A stretch of DNA of 60,400 bases, from NCBI GenBank assembly GCA_947626505.1, contig CANQSN010000006.1, positions 1 through 60,400 on the forward strand, given 5' to 3'. The stretch comes from an uncultured Lachnospiraceae bacterium (lineage in GTDB: Bacteria; Bacillota; Clostridia; Lachnospirales; Lachnospiraceae). This document shows positions 8,021 to 16,453 of this stretch, in pieces. The stretch's first letter is position 1. Every line of letters begins with the position of its first letter. Position numbers and translations under genes: made by a program. The notes beneath the pieces are model-generated. The model did not search any database. It was given only the letters and a program-made list of their open reading frames with translations, and was not told the origin of the DNA.

Positions 8021-11000
8021 ATGTATGATAAAGTTTCGGCCAACATGAATTTTGTGGAACGCGAAAGGAAGGTTGCTGAGTTCTGGAAAGAACACGACAT
8101 TTTTAAAAAGAGTATTGAGTTTAGGGAGGGCTGCCCTACCTATATGTTTTATGACGGACCGCCAACAGCTAATGGCAAGCCTCATATTGGACATGTTTTA
8201 ACACGTGTAATTAAGGATATGATTCCACGTTACAGAACCATGAAGGGGTATAAGGTGCCAAGGAAGGCAGGATGGGATACTCATGGATTGCCAGTAGAGC
8301 TTGAGGTTGAAAAGCTTCTTGGATTGGACGGCAAGGAACAGATTGAAGAGTACGGATTAGCGCCATTTATTGACAAATGTAAGGAGTCTGTATGGAAGTA
8401 TAAAGGTATGTGGGAAGAGTTCTCCGATGTAGTTGGTTTCTGGGCTGACATGGATAACCCTTATGTGACATATGATGATGATTTTATTGAGTCGGAATGG
8501 TGGGCGTTAAAACAGATATGGGACAAAAAACTGTTGTACAAAGGCTTTAAGATTGTGCCTTATTGTCCTCGTTGTGGAACTCCGCTTTCTTCTCATGAAG
8601 TGGCGCAGGGATATAAGGCAGTTAAGGAACGTTCAGCTATTGCACGTTTTAAGGTCGTAGGGGAGGATGCATATTTTCTTGCATGGACTACCACACCTTG
8701 GACGCTGCCCAGCAATGTTGCTCTTTGCGTCAACCCCAAAGAGTCCTATGCAAAAGTAAAGGCAGCAGATGGTTATACATATTATATGGCAGTTGCATTA
8801 CTTGACAGTGTGCTTGGCAATCTTGCCAAGGAGGATAAGCCGGCATATGAAGTATTAGAGGAATATGCGGGCGCCGATTTAGAGCATAAGGAATATGAGC
8901 CGCTGTTTGATTTTGCAGTGGATATATGTGAGAAGCAGCACAAAAAGGGATTTTATGTTACGTGTGATGATTATGTTACTATGACTGATGGTACCGGTAT
9001 AGTACATATTGCTCCGGCATTTGGTGAGGATGATGCAAATGTCGGCAGAAAGTATGATTTGCCATTTGTACAGTTGGTAGATAGTAAGGGTAATATGTCG
9101 CCGGAAACTAAAGAATTTGCCGGTATGTTTGTGAAGGATGCGGACAAGCCTATATTAATGGATTTGGAAAAGCGAGGGCTTTTGGTTGCCGCTCCAAAAT
9201 TTGAGCATGATTATCCGTTCTGCTGGAGATGTGATACTCCGTTAATCTATTATGCAAGAGAGTCATGGTTTGTCAGGATGACAGAGGTTAGAGACGACCT
9301 GATTCGCAATAATAATACAATAAATTGGATTCCGGAATCCATTGGCAAGGGACGTTTCGGAGACTGGCTTGAGAATATACAGGACTGGGGTATTTCAAGA
9401 AACCGTTATTGGGGAACTCCTCTTAATGTGTGGGAATGTGAATGCGGCCATATGGAGTCTATTGGAAGCCGCAGGGAGTTGGCTGAGAAAAGCGGAAGAG
9501 ATGATGCAGCCGAGATTGAGTTGCATAGACCGTATATAGATGAAGTAACCATACCATGCCCGCATTGCGGTAAGCCGATGCACAGAGTGCCGGAGGTTAT
9601 TGACTGCTGGTTTGACAGCGGTGCAATGCCATTTGCACAGCACCATTATCCATTTGAGAATAAGGAGTTGTTTGAACAGCAGTTTCCCGCACAGTTTATT
9701 TCCGAGGCGGTTGACCAGACAAGAGGCTGGTTTTACTCACTTCTGGCGGAGTCGACATTATTGTTTAATAAAGCTCCTTATGAGAATGTAATCGTATTGG
9801 GACATGTTCAGGATGAGAATGGAAGAAAGATGAGTAAATCTGCTGGTAATGCGGTAGATCCTATGGAGGCGCTTAGCAAGCATGGAGCGGACGCAGTACG
9901 CTGGTATTTCTATATTAACAGTGCGCCATGGCTGCCGAATCGCTTCCATGATAAGGTGGTTACAGAAGGACAGCGCAAGTTTATGGGAACGCTTTGGAAC
10001 ACATATGCATTTTATGTGCTGTATGCGGAGATTGACCAGTTTAACCCATTAAAATATAAGCTGGAATACGACAAGCTTTCAGTTATGGATAAGTGGCTGT
10101 TATCTAAGCTTAATACCTTGATTAAGAAAGTGGACGACCATTTGGAGAATTACAGGATTCCAGAAAGTGCAAGGGTACTTCAGGAATTTGTGGATGATAT
10201 GAGTAACTGGTATGTAAGGCGTGGCAGAGAGCGTTACTGGGCAAAGGGTATGGAGCAGGATAAGATTAATGCCTATATGACGCTTTATACTGCACTGGTA
10301 ACAACTGTTAAGCTGGCAGCGCCATTTATTCCGTTTATGACTGAGGATATTTACCAGAATTTAGTTGCAAATCTTGACGAAAATGCTCCCGAAAGCATTC
10401 ATTTGTGCGATTATCCGGTTGCAGATGAAAGCATGATTGACGGTGAGTTGGAAGAAAACATGGAAGAGGTACTTAAGATTGTTGTGCTTGGAAGGGCAGC
10501 CAGAAACAGTGCAAATATTAAGAACCGTCAGCCGATTTCAAAGATGTATATTTCGGCTAAGTCTCAGTTATCTGATTTTTATATAGAGATTATTGAGGAT
10601 GAGTTAAATGTCAAATCAGCAGAATTTACGCAGGATGTAAGTTCGTATACAACATATAATTTTAAGCCTCAGCTTAAGACTGTCGGACCGAAATATGGAA
10701 AGCAGCTTGGAGAGATTAAGAAGGCGTTGGCTGAAGTTGATGGCAATACTGCTATTAAAGATTTGGATGCCAAGGGAATCTTGAGCCTTGAGTTGGCTAG
10801 CGGAAGAGTGGATTTAGAAAAGGGAGATTTACTTGTTGAAATGACACAGCAGGAAGGTTACCAATCTGAGTCCGATGGAGGAATAACAGTTGTATTGGAT
10901 ACGAAGCTTACAGAGGAGCTTTTGGAAGAAGGGCTGGTTCGTGAATTAATAAGTAAGATTCAGAACATGCGTAAGGAAGCTGATTTTGAGGTAACAGATA

Positions 11001-11182
11001 AGATTATCGTTTACAACGATAACAATGAAAAGATTGCTGACATTATTAGTAAAAATGCCGATGTAATAAAACGCGACGTACTTGCAAAGAATATTATCCT
11101 GGGGGAAACTAAGGGCTTTGTAAAGGACTGGAATATCAATGGCGAAACAGTAACGATTGGCGTAGAGCAGTCTAACAATTAA
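8021..11182 (+). CDS. ileS: Isoleucyl-tRNA synthetase
   Basis: Charges tRNA-Ile. 1053 residues from ATG 8021, preceded by AGGAGG seven bases away; the frame extends 14 codons upstream but without a ribosome site. The class I signatures are HIGH (residues 55-58, in GKPHIGHV) and KMSKS (from residue 603). The editing domain contains a TTTPWTLPSN motif. The GWDTHGLPVE wording and the C-terminal layout, with no obvious terminal Cys4 zinc finger, point to the type 2 (eukaryote-like) IleRS class, which in other bacteria is linked to low mupirocin sensitivity. That subclass call is inference from memory of the family. Confidence 0.96.
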   Translation: MYDKVSANMNFVERERKVAEFWKEHDIFKKSIEFREGCPTYMFYDGPPTANGKPHIGHVLTRVIKDMIPRYRTMKGYKVPRKAGWDTHGLPVELEVEKLLGLDGKEQIEEYGLAPFIDKCKESVWKYKGMWEEFSDVVGFWADMDNPYVTYDDDFIESEWWALKQIWDKKLLYKGFKIVPYCPRCGTPLSSHEVAQGYKAVKERSAIARFKVVGEDAYFLAWTTTPWTLPSNVALCVNPKESYAKVKAADGYTYYMAVALLDSVLGNLAKEDKPAYEVLEEYAGADLEHKEYEPLFDFAVDICEKQHKKGFYVTCDDYVTMTDGTGIVHIAPAFGEDDANVGRKYDLPFVQLVDSKGNMSPETKEFAGMFVKDADKPILMDLEKRGLLVAAPKFEHDYPFCWRCDTPLIYYARESWFVRMTEVRDDLIRNNNTINWIPESIGKGRFGDWLENIQDWGISRNRYWGTPLNVWECECGHMESIGSRRELAEKSGRDDAAEIELHRPYIDEVTIPCPHCGKPMHRVPEVIDCWFDSGAMPFAQHHYPFENKELFEQQFPAQFISEAVDQTRGWFYSLLAESTLLFNKAPYENVIVLGHVQDENGRKMSKSAGNAVDPMEALSKHGADAVRWYFYINSAPWLPNRFHDKVVTEGQRKFMGTLWNTYAFYVLYAEIDQFNPLKYKLEYDKLSVMDKWLLSKLNTLIKKVDDHLENYRIPESARVLQEFVDDMSNWYVRRGRERYWAKGMEQDKINAYMTLYTALVTTVKLAAPFIPFMTEDIYQNLVANLDENAPESIHLCDYPVADESMIDGELEENMEEVLKIVVLGRAARNSANIKNRQPISKMYISAKSQLSDFYIEIIEDELNVKSAEFTQDVSSYTTYNFKPQLKTVGPKYGKQLGEIKKALAEVDGNTAIKDLDAKGILSLELASGRVDLEKGDLLVEMTQQEGYQSESDGGITVVLDTKLTEELLEEGLVRELISKIQNMRKEADFEVTDKIIVYNDNNEKIADIISKNADVIKRDVLAKNIILGETKGFVKDWNINGETVTIGVEQSNN

Positions 11183-11184
11183 CG

Positions 11185-11205
11185 TTCAAACGTCATTCGT
11201 TTGAA
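11185..11205 (+). other. Hairpin between ileS and glgP
   Basis: TTCAAACG (11185-11192), loop TCATT, CGTTTGAA (11198-11205): a perfect 8-bp stem just after the ileS stop. It lacks a U-tract, so it is at most a weak terminator or an RNA-stabilising hairpin. Confidence 0.4.
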
Positions 11206-11255
11206 ACAGAAGCATTATAATTTAAAATATTTCAAGAAGGGTGGATGTGCACAAA

Positions 11256-13712
11256 ATGAAGAAAAGTAATTTCAACAAAGTAGCATTCAAAAAGGCGGTT
11301 GTGGAGAATGTAAAGAGCCAGTACCGCAAGACCATTGATGAGGCGACACCTCAGCAGGTATATCAGGCAGTTTCACTGGCAGTTAAGGATTATATCATTG
11401 ACCGTTGGATTGAGACACATAAGGAATATGAGAAGAAGAATGTAAAAACTGTTTATTATCTATCTATGGAATTTCTGATGGGACGTGCTTTAGGTAATAA
11501 CATGATTAACTTAACATATTATAAGGAGATTAAGGAAGCTCTTGATGAGTTGGGATTTGATTTAAATTCTATTGAAGACCAAGAGCCGGATGCAGCGCTT
11601 GGTAATGGTGGACTGGGACGTTTGGCAGCATGTTTTCTGGATTCATTGGCAACCTTGGGCTATCCTGCTTATGGTTGTGGAATCCGTTACCGTTACGGTA
11701 TGTTTCGTCAGGAGATTCATGATGGATATCAGATTGAGAAGCCGGACGACTGGCTGAGAGATGGTAATCCATTTGAGATTAGACGCGACGATTATGCAGT
11801 TATTGTTAAATTTGGTGGTAATGTACATGCGGAGCAGGGCGCTGATGGAAGAATGAAGTTTGTTCAGAGAGACTATCAGGCAATACGGGCAATTCCATAT
11901 GATATGCCGATTGTAGGTTATGGAAACAATGTTGTTAACACCTTGCGTATTTGGGATGCAGAAGCCTGCCAGACCTTTAACTTAGATTCCTTTGATAAGG
12001 GAGAATACCAGAGGGCAGTAGAGGAGCAGAACCTTGCTAAGACTATTTGCGAAGTGCTTTATCCTAATGATAACCATTATGCAGGTAAGGAGCTCCGCCT
12101 AAAGCAGCAGTATTTCTTTGTATCTGCCTCCGTTCAGAGAGCAATATTAAAGTTTAAGGAAACTAACAAGGATATCCATGATTTACCTAAGAAGGTTGCA
12201 TTCCAGTTAAATGATACACATCCTACAGTTACTGTTGCAGAATTAATGCGTATCTTAATGGATGAAGAGGGCTTAAGCTGGGAGGAAGCATGGGAGATTA
12301 CAACTCATACATGTGCTTATACCAATCATACAATCATGGCAGAGGCATTGGAGAAATGGCCAATTGAGTTATTTTCAAGACTTCTTCCTCGTATTTATCA
12401 GATTGTTGAGGAGATTAACAGAAGATTCCAAGCTGAGATTAGCAGTAAATATCCCGGGGATCAGGGCAAAATTGAGAGAATGTCTGTTATATATGATGGA
12501 CAGGTTAAAATGGCACATCTTGCAATTGCCGGCTCTTATGCAGTAAATGGCGTGGCACAGCTTCATACAGAGATTTTAAAGAAGCGTGAGCTTAAGGATT
12601 TCTATGAAATGTATCCTGATAAGTTCAACAACAAGACAAACGGTATTACACAGAGACGTTTCTTATTGCATGGTAACCCGTTGCTTGCTGACTGGGTAAC
12701 TGATAAGATTGGTGATGAGTGGATTACTGATTTGAGCCAGATGAAGAAGCTTAAGGTTTATGCTGATGATAAGAAATGCCAGCAGGAGTTTATGCAGATT
12801 AAGTATAAGAACAAGCTGCGTTTGGCAGAGTATATAAAGGAGCATAATGGAATTGATGTTAATCCGCGCTCCATTTTTGATGTACAGATAAAGAGGCTGC
12901 ATGAGTATAAGAGACAGTTACTTAATATTTTGCATATAATGCATATTTACAATGAATTAAAGGCTAACCCAAGCATGGAGTTTGTTCCTCATACCTATAT
13001 CTTTGGGGCAAAGGCAGCGGCAGGCTACAGACGTGCTAAGCTTACTATTAAGCTTATTAATAATGTGGCTGATGTCATTAATAACGATGAAAGTATCGAT
13101 GGAAAGATTAAGGTTGTATTTATTGAGAATTATCGCGTATCAAATGCCGAGCTGTTATTTGCAGCCGCTGATGTATCAGAACAGATTTCTACTGCTTCTA
13201 AAGAGGCTTCCGGTACAGGTAATATGAAGTTCATGTTAAATGGAGCTTTAACCTTAGGTACAATGGATGGAGCTAATGTTGAGATTGTAGAAGAAGTTGG
13301 TATCGAGAATGCTATTATCTTTGGTATGAGCGCTGATGATGTTATGAAGTATGAGCGTGAGGGTGGCTACTATCCTCGTGATATCTTCAATAACAATCAG
13401 GCAGTTCGTAAAGTGCTTACCCAGTTAGTGGATGGTACTTATTCCGGCAACGATACTGAGTTGTTTAGAGAGCTGTATGATGCACTTCTCAATCAGGATC
13501 AATACTTTATCTTAAAGGATTTTGATTCATACTGCGAGGCACAAAAGCGTGTTAATGAGTGGTACAAGAACGAGGAAGCATGGGCGAAATCAGCAATGCT
13601 TAACACAGCAAGCTGTGGCAAGTTTACTTCTGACCGTACAATTGAGGAGTATGCTAAGGAGATTTGGAAGCTTTCTAAGGTAAAGGTGTCATTGCCAAAG
13701 GATGTTATTTAA
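11256..13712 (+). CDS. glgP: Glycogen/starch phosphorylase
   Basis: PLP enzyme that removes glucose-1-phosphate from glycogen or maltodextrin ends; MalQ recycles the short products. 818 residues from ATG 11256. In-frame GTG codons at 11241 and 11247 lie in or against the GAAGGGTGG ribosome site and are therefore less likely. Family motifs are YYLSMEFLMGRALGNN, EPDAALGNGGLGRLAACFLDS, FQLNDTHPT, TNHTIMAEALEKWP and the PLP-lysine segment EASGTGNMKFMLNGALTLGT. It ends in a strong terminator that overlaps the signals of spoIID. Confidence 0.96.
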   Translation: MKKSNFNKVAFKKAVVENVKSQYRKTIDEATPQQVYQAVSLAVKDYIIDRWIETHKEYEKKNVKTVYYLSMEFLMGRALGNNMINLTYYKEIKEALDELGFDLNSIEDQEPDAALGNGGLGRLAACFLDSLATLGYPAYGCGIRYRYGMFRQEIHDGYQIEKPDDWLRDGNPFEIRRDDYAVIVKFGGNVHAEQGADGRMKFVQRDYQAIRAIPYDMPIVGYGNNVVNTLRIWDAEACQTFNLDSFDKGEYQRAVEEQNLAKTICEVLYPNDNHYAGKELRLKQQYFFVSASVQRAILKFKETNKDIHDLPKKVAFQLNDTHPTVTVAELMRILMDEEGLSWEEAWEITTHTCAYTNHTIMAEALEKWPIELFSRLLPRIYQIVEEINRRFQAEISSKYPGDQGKIERMSVIYDGQVKMAHLAIAGSYAVNGVAQLHTEILKKRELKDFYEMYPDKFNNKTNGITQRRFLLHGNPLLADWVTDKIGDEWITDLSQMKKLKVYADDKKCQQEFMQIKYKNKLRLAEYIKEHNGIDVNPRSIFDVQIKRLHEYKRQLLNILHIMHIYNELKANPSMEFVPHTYIFGAKAAAGYRRAKLTIKLINNVADVINNDESIDGKIKVVFIENYRVSNAELLFAAADVSEQISTASKEASGTGNMKFMLNGALTLGTMDGANVEIVEEVGIENAIIFGMSADDVMKYEREGGYYPRDIFNNNQAVRKVLTQLVDGTYSGNDTELFRELYDALLNQDQYFILKDFDSYCEAQKRVNEWYKNEEAWAKSAMLNTASCGKFTSDRTIEEYAKEIWKLSKVKVSLPKDVI

Positions 13713-13715
13713 AAA

Positions 13716-13744
13716 GAATACTTTATTTTCCCCTCGCATATATT
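13716..13744 (+). promoter_or_regulatory. Candidate sigma-E promoter of spoIID
   Basis: GAATACT (13716-13722; one mismatch to the -35 form KMATATT), a 14-bp spacer and CATATATT (13737-13744; one mismatch to CATACANT). The -10 lies in the loop of the glgP terminator. spoIID belongs to the sigma-E regulon in Bacillus and Clostridium. Confidence 0.45.
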
Positions 13745-13763
13745 GTTGCGAGGGGGTTTTTTT
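13730..13763 (+). terminator. glgP terminator
   Basis: CCCCTCGCA (13730-13738) pairs with TGCGAGGGG (13747-13755), followed by seven T (13757-13763). Its 3' arm, GAGGGGG, is also the only Shine-Dalgarno sequence for spoIID, whose ATG is at 13765. Confidence 0.88.
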
Positions 13764-13764
13764 C

Positions 13765-14778
13765 ATGGGCGAAAAAATTGTGATTGGCGTAGGAATGACA
13801 TTGCTTCTTTTATTTCTTCCCTATGGACTTAGTATGCTTTTAACCGGTTATGATAAAGACGCAGGGGAGATTAAGGAAAGTGGAATATATGTGGAATATG
13901 AGGATGGTGGAACATTAAAAACAATAGATTTGGAAGAATATTTAATTGGTGTATTGGCTGCTGAGGTTCCTTATGATTATGAGGAGGAAATGCTTAAGGC
14001 GCAGGCAGTGGTTGCAAGAACAAACGCAAGGAAACTTGCAACACAAGGCAGTAATTTAAAATCAGATGACCTTAAAATGGGTTATCAGAATGAGGAGGAG
14101 ATGCGGGGACTTTTAGGGGAAACAAGATATCAGGAGCATTATGGAAAGATTAGAAGGGCTGTTGCTGAAACATCAGGCGAATTTCTGATTTATCAGGGGA
14201 ATTATATAGATGCGCTATATCATCAGGTCAGCATAGGACAGACTGCCAGCGCTATGGATGTATATGGACAGGACATACCATACCTTGTCAGTGTGGATTC
14301 AAGTTCAGATGTGGAATCAAAGGATTACATGGCAACTACGGTATTGGAGTATCAGGATGTCCTAAATGGGCTTAATAATTTAAAAACCGAGGTTAATACA
14401 GAATCGTCAGTGCAAACGGAGGTAAACTCATCAGGTGAGGCAGTTAAGACAGGTGTAGAATCCATTTATGGCATTACCAGCGAGCAGTATTCGTTGCAGA
14501 TTGAGGTTGCAGAAAAGTCTGAAGCAGGGTATGTAAAAAAGGTTAAATTGGGGAACCATACCATAAGCGGCGAGGAATTTAGACAGGCGTTTAATATTCC
14601 CTCTCTTTATTTTTATACAGAAAATGTGGAGGGAAAGCTCAGGATTGTAAGCCTTGGGAAGGGGCATGGACTTGGCTTAAGCCAATATGGGGCTAACCAG
14701 ATGGCAAGACAAGGGGCAGGGTATAAGGATATTTTAAAGCATTATTATACAGGAATAACAATAGAAAGTATTAAATAA
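13765..14778 (+). CDS. spoIID: Stage II sporulation protein D
   Basis: SpoIID is the lytic transglycosylase of the SpoIID-SpoIIM-SpoIIP complex that remodels septal peptidoglycan during engulfment. 337 residues: an N-terminal membrane anchor (about 4-24), then the SpoIID fold with IDLEEYLIGVLAAEVP, the conserved KAQAVVARTNA helix, a YHQVSIGQT motif where the family usually has HSTSGG-like residues, and the closing GLSQYGANQMARQG. The ATG at 13765 has GAGGGGG eight bases upstream; the frame is open 21 codons further but without a start signal. The spoIIQ-like gene follows, as in many Clostridia. Confidence 0.92.
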   Translation: MGEKIVIGVGMTLLLLFLPYGLSMLLTGYDKDAGEIKESGIYVEYEDGGTLKTIDLEEYLIGVLAAEVPYDYEEEMLKAQAVVARTNARKLATQGSNLKSDDLKMGYQNEEEMRGLLGETRYQEHYGKIRRAVAETSGEFLIYQGNYIDALYHQVSIGQTASAMDVYGQDIPYLVSVDSSSDVESKDYMATTVLEYQDVLNGLNNLKTEVNTESSVQTEVNSSGEAVKTGVESIYGITSEQYSLQIEVAEKSEAGYVKKVKLGNHTISGEEFRQAFNIPSLYFYTENVEGKLRIVSLGKGHGLGLSQYGANQMARQGAGYKDILKHYYTGITIESIK

Positions 14779-14809
14779 AATAAAAATTAAATATCAGTTT
14801 TGATATTTC

Positions 14810-14838
14810 GTATAAATAAAAATAATTTTGGTTATTCT
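14810..14838 (+). promoter_or_regulatory. Candidate sigma-F promoter of the spoIIQ-like gene
   Basis: GTATA (14810-14814), a 15-bp spacer and GGTTATTCT (14830-14838), which matches GGNNANNHT at every fixed position. spoIIQ is a classic sigma-F gene. Confidence 0.55.
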
Positions 14839-14860
14839 ATCATAAAGGGGTGATAGAATA
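14833..14860 (+). other. Inverted repeat enclosing the spoIIQ ribosome site
   Basis: Ten-base perfect arms TATTCTATCA (14833-14842) and TGATAGAATA (14851-14860) leave AAAGGGG in the loop; the right arm includes the A of the start codon. A transcript made from the sigma-F promoter would begin inside the repeat, so only read-through transcripts from spoIID could form the hairpin. Confidence 0.5.
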
Positions 14861-15723
14861 TGAGTAGAAACCATAACAAAATTAATTATGGATATTATGC
14901 TGCATTAATTACAGGAGTTGCGGCTTTAGCTATTTTAGTAGGGGTGTATACAGTAAGGCGGAATTTATCGCAGGGGGAACAGTATGTGGATCTCAATTCG
15001 GATGATAAATCATTTGCCAGCGAAAGTGGAGAGCAGGATGCTACCTCTGTGGGAGCAGATGTTGATAAGGCAGGTAACAGTGATTTGTCAAAGGCTGCCA
15101 CAGCGGGCGGTGACGGTCAGGTGGCAGATGCCGACAGCACAGATACAGATTCCATTGGGAAGGCTGACCTCGCTATGGCGGATGAGACAAAGGAAACGAT
15201 GTTAGGTGGAAATGTCAGTGGGGATGCCGCAGGCAGCGAAAAGAGTGAGGCTGAAAGCACTACCTCTGAGGAATCATCAGAGGAAACCACTGCCACAAGC
15301 GCAACAGTATTTTCTAAAAAATCTACACTGACTTGGCCGGTGCAGGGAAATGTGATTTTGCCATATAGCATGGACACTACAGTGTACTATAAAACACTGG
15401 ATGCCTATAAATGTAATCCGGGTATGCTGATTGAATCTAAGTCGGGCACAGCGGTGTATTCATCCTATGCAGGAACAGTGGCTTCAATTACTGAGAACAG
15501 TGAGTATGGTAAAATGGTAACTGTTGATTTGGGTGATGGATATCAGGTTACTTATGGGCAACTCAAGGATGTGTGTGTATCGGAGGGAGAGACCATTGAA
15601 CAGGGAACTGCAATTGCCACTATAGCAAAGCCGACTGATATGTTTAGTAAAGAGGGAGCTAATCTGTATTTTGCATTGCAGAAGGATGGTGAATATATAA
15701 ATCCTGAAGCATATTTGCAGTAA
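14860..15723 (+). CDS. spoIIQ: SpoIIQ-like protein with degenerate LytM (M23) domain
   Basis: SpoIIQ sits in the forespore membrane and binds SpoIIIAH across the septum to form the channel between forespore and mother cell. 287 residues: one N-terminal membrane segment (about 12-30), a long Ser/Thr/Asp/Glu-rich linker (about 45-150), then an M23 fold from TWPVQGNVILPYS to the C-terminus. All three usual zinc-ligand sites are altered: CNPGMLIES replaces HxGxD, YGQL replaces the HL motif and LYFALQKDG replaces HFH-type residues. It should therefore be structural, not enzymatic. Position after spoIID supports the name; a general pseudo-LytM protein is the alternative. Confidence 0.8.
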   Translation: MSRNHNKINYGYYAALITGVAALAILVGVYTVRRNLSQGEQYVDLNSDDKSFASESGEQDATSVGADVDKAGNSDLSKAATAGGDGQVADADSTDTDSIGKADLAMADETKETMLGGNVSGDAAGSEKSEAESTTSEESSEETTATSATVFSKKSTLTWPVQGNVILPYSMDTTVYYKTLDAYKCNPGMLIESKSGTAVYSSYAGTVASITENSEYGKMVTVDLGDGYQVTYGQLKDVCVSEGETIEQGTAIATIAKPTDMFSKEGANLYFALQKDGEYINPEAYLQ

Positions 15724-15760
15724 TTAATGTAATAACCGAATAATGAATCTATATAAAAGA

Positions 15761-15816
15761 GTCTGCCGCATCACGTACTAATAAAATTTTATGCGTAAAT
15801 GCGGCGGATATTTTTT
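15761..15816 (+). terminator. Terminator after spoIIQ
   Basis: Arms 15761-15771 and 15799-15809 (core CTGCCGCAT/ATGCGGCGG, two G-U pairs) followed by a T run. The rest of the gap to 15987 is AT-rich; 15879-15901 resembles part of the ddl leader (about 17 of 22 bases). Confidence 0.75.
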
Positions 15817-15987
15817 AGAGTTAAATTATTTGCTGTGCAAATTTCGCAATCTTGATTTCATATATATCAGATGTAAGATGACTTATTTTTATAATGACAG
15901 ATGAGACAGCATTTTAGTTGCGGAGTTTAATGAAGTTATGATATAGTTATAATAAGTTTATTATTATACACATAGCAGGTGAAGAAA

Positions 15988-16284
15988 ATGGATAATTATA
16001 CATATATATTAGAATGCAGAGATGGAAGTTATTACTGTGGTTGGACAAATGATTTGAAAAAAAGAGTAATTACGCACCAGCATGGCAAGGGCGGCAAATA
16101 CACAAGAGCCAAGCTGCCGGTTAAACTTATCTACTATGAGGTGTATGCTACAAAGGAGGAGGCTATGAAACGGGAGTGGGCAATTAAGCATTTGACAAAA
16201 AAAGATAAAAAAATGCTGTTACAGGTTGGACTTACAAAGGAGCAGCAGAAATTTATTAAGGAATGTAACGAGGCGGTTGAATAA
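15988..16284 (+). CDS. GIY-YIG domain protein (UPF0213/YhbQ type)
   Basis: 98-residue single-domain GIY-YIG protein. The variant signature is YTYILECRDGSYYCGWTNDLKKRVITH, with the basic catalytic-side residues and EREW-type helix seen as KREWAIKHL. Members of this family are small nucleases of poorly known cellular role. ATG 15988 is preferred because AGCAGGTG lies six bases upstream; the in-frame GTG at 15979 overlaps that site. Confidence 0.88.
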   Translation: MDNYTYILECRDGSYYCGWTNDLKKRVITHQHGKGGKYTRAKLPVKLIYYEVYATKEEAMKREWAIKHLTKKDKKMLLQVGLTKEQQKFIKECNEAVE

Positions 16285-16328
16285 AAATTCACGTCTCTTT
16301 TTTTGATAGAAAATCCAATGTAAATAGA

Positions 16329-16357
16329 TTGAAATGCTGTAATATATATGCTATAAT
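16329..16357 (+). promoter_or_regulatory. Sigma-A promoter of the PD-(D/E)XK-like gene
   Basis: TTGAAA (16329-16334), a 17-bp spacer and TATAAT (16352-16357), giving a leader of about 90 nt. Confidence 0.65.
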
Positions 16358-16453
16358 AAATGTGCTTGGAGGGAAAGGGGGTTGAATGCTAAAATTATGT
16401 AAAACATAGAAGCCTTCTGGTGCGATAGTTAGGTTAGCAGATGGGAGGTTTTT

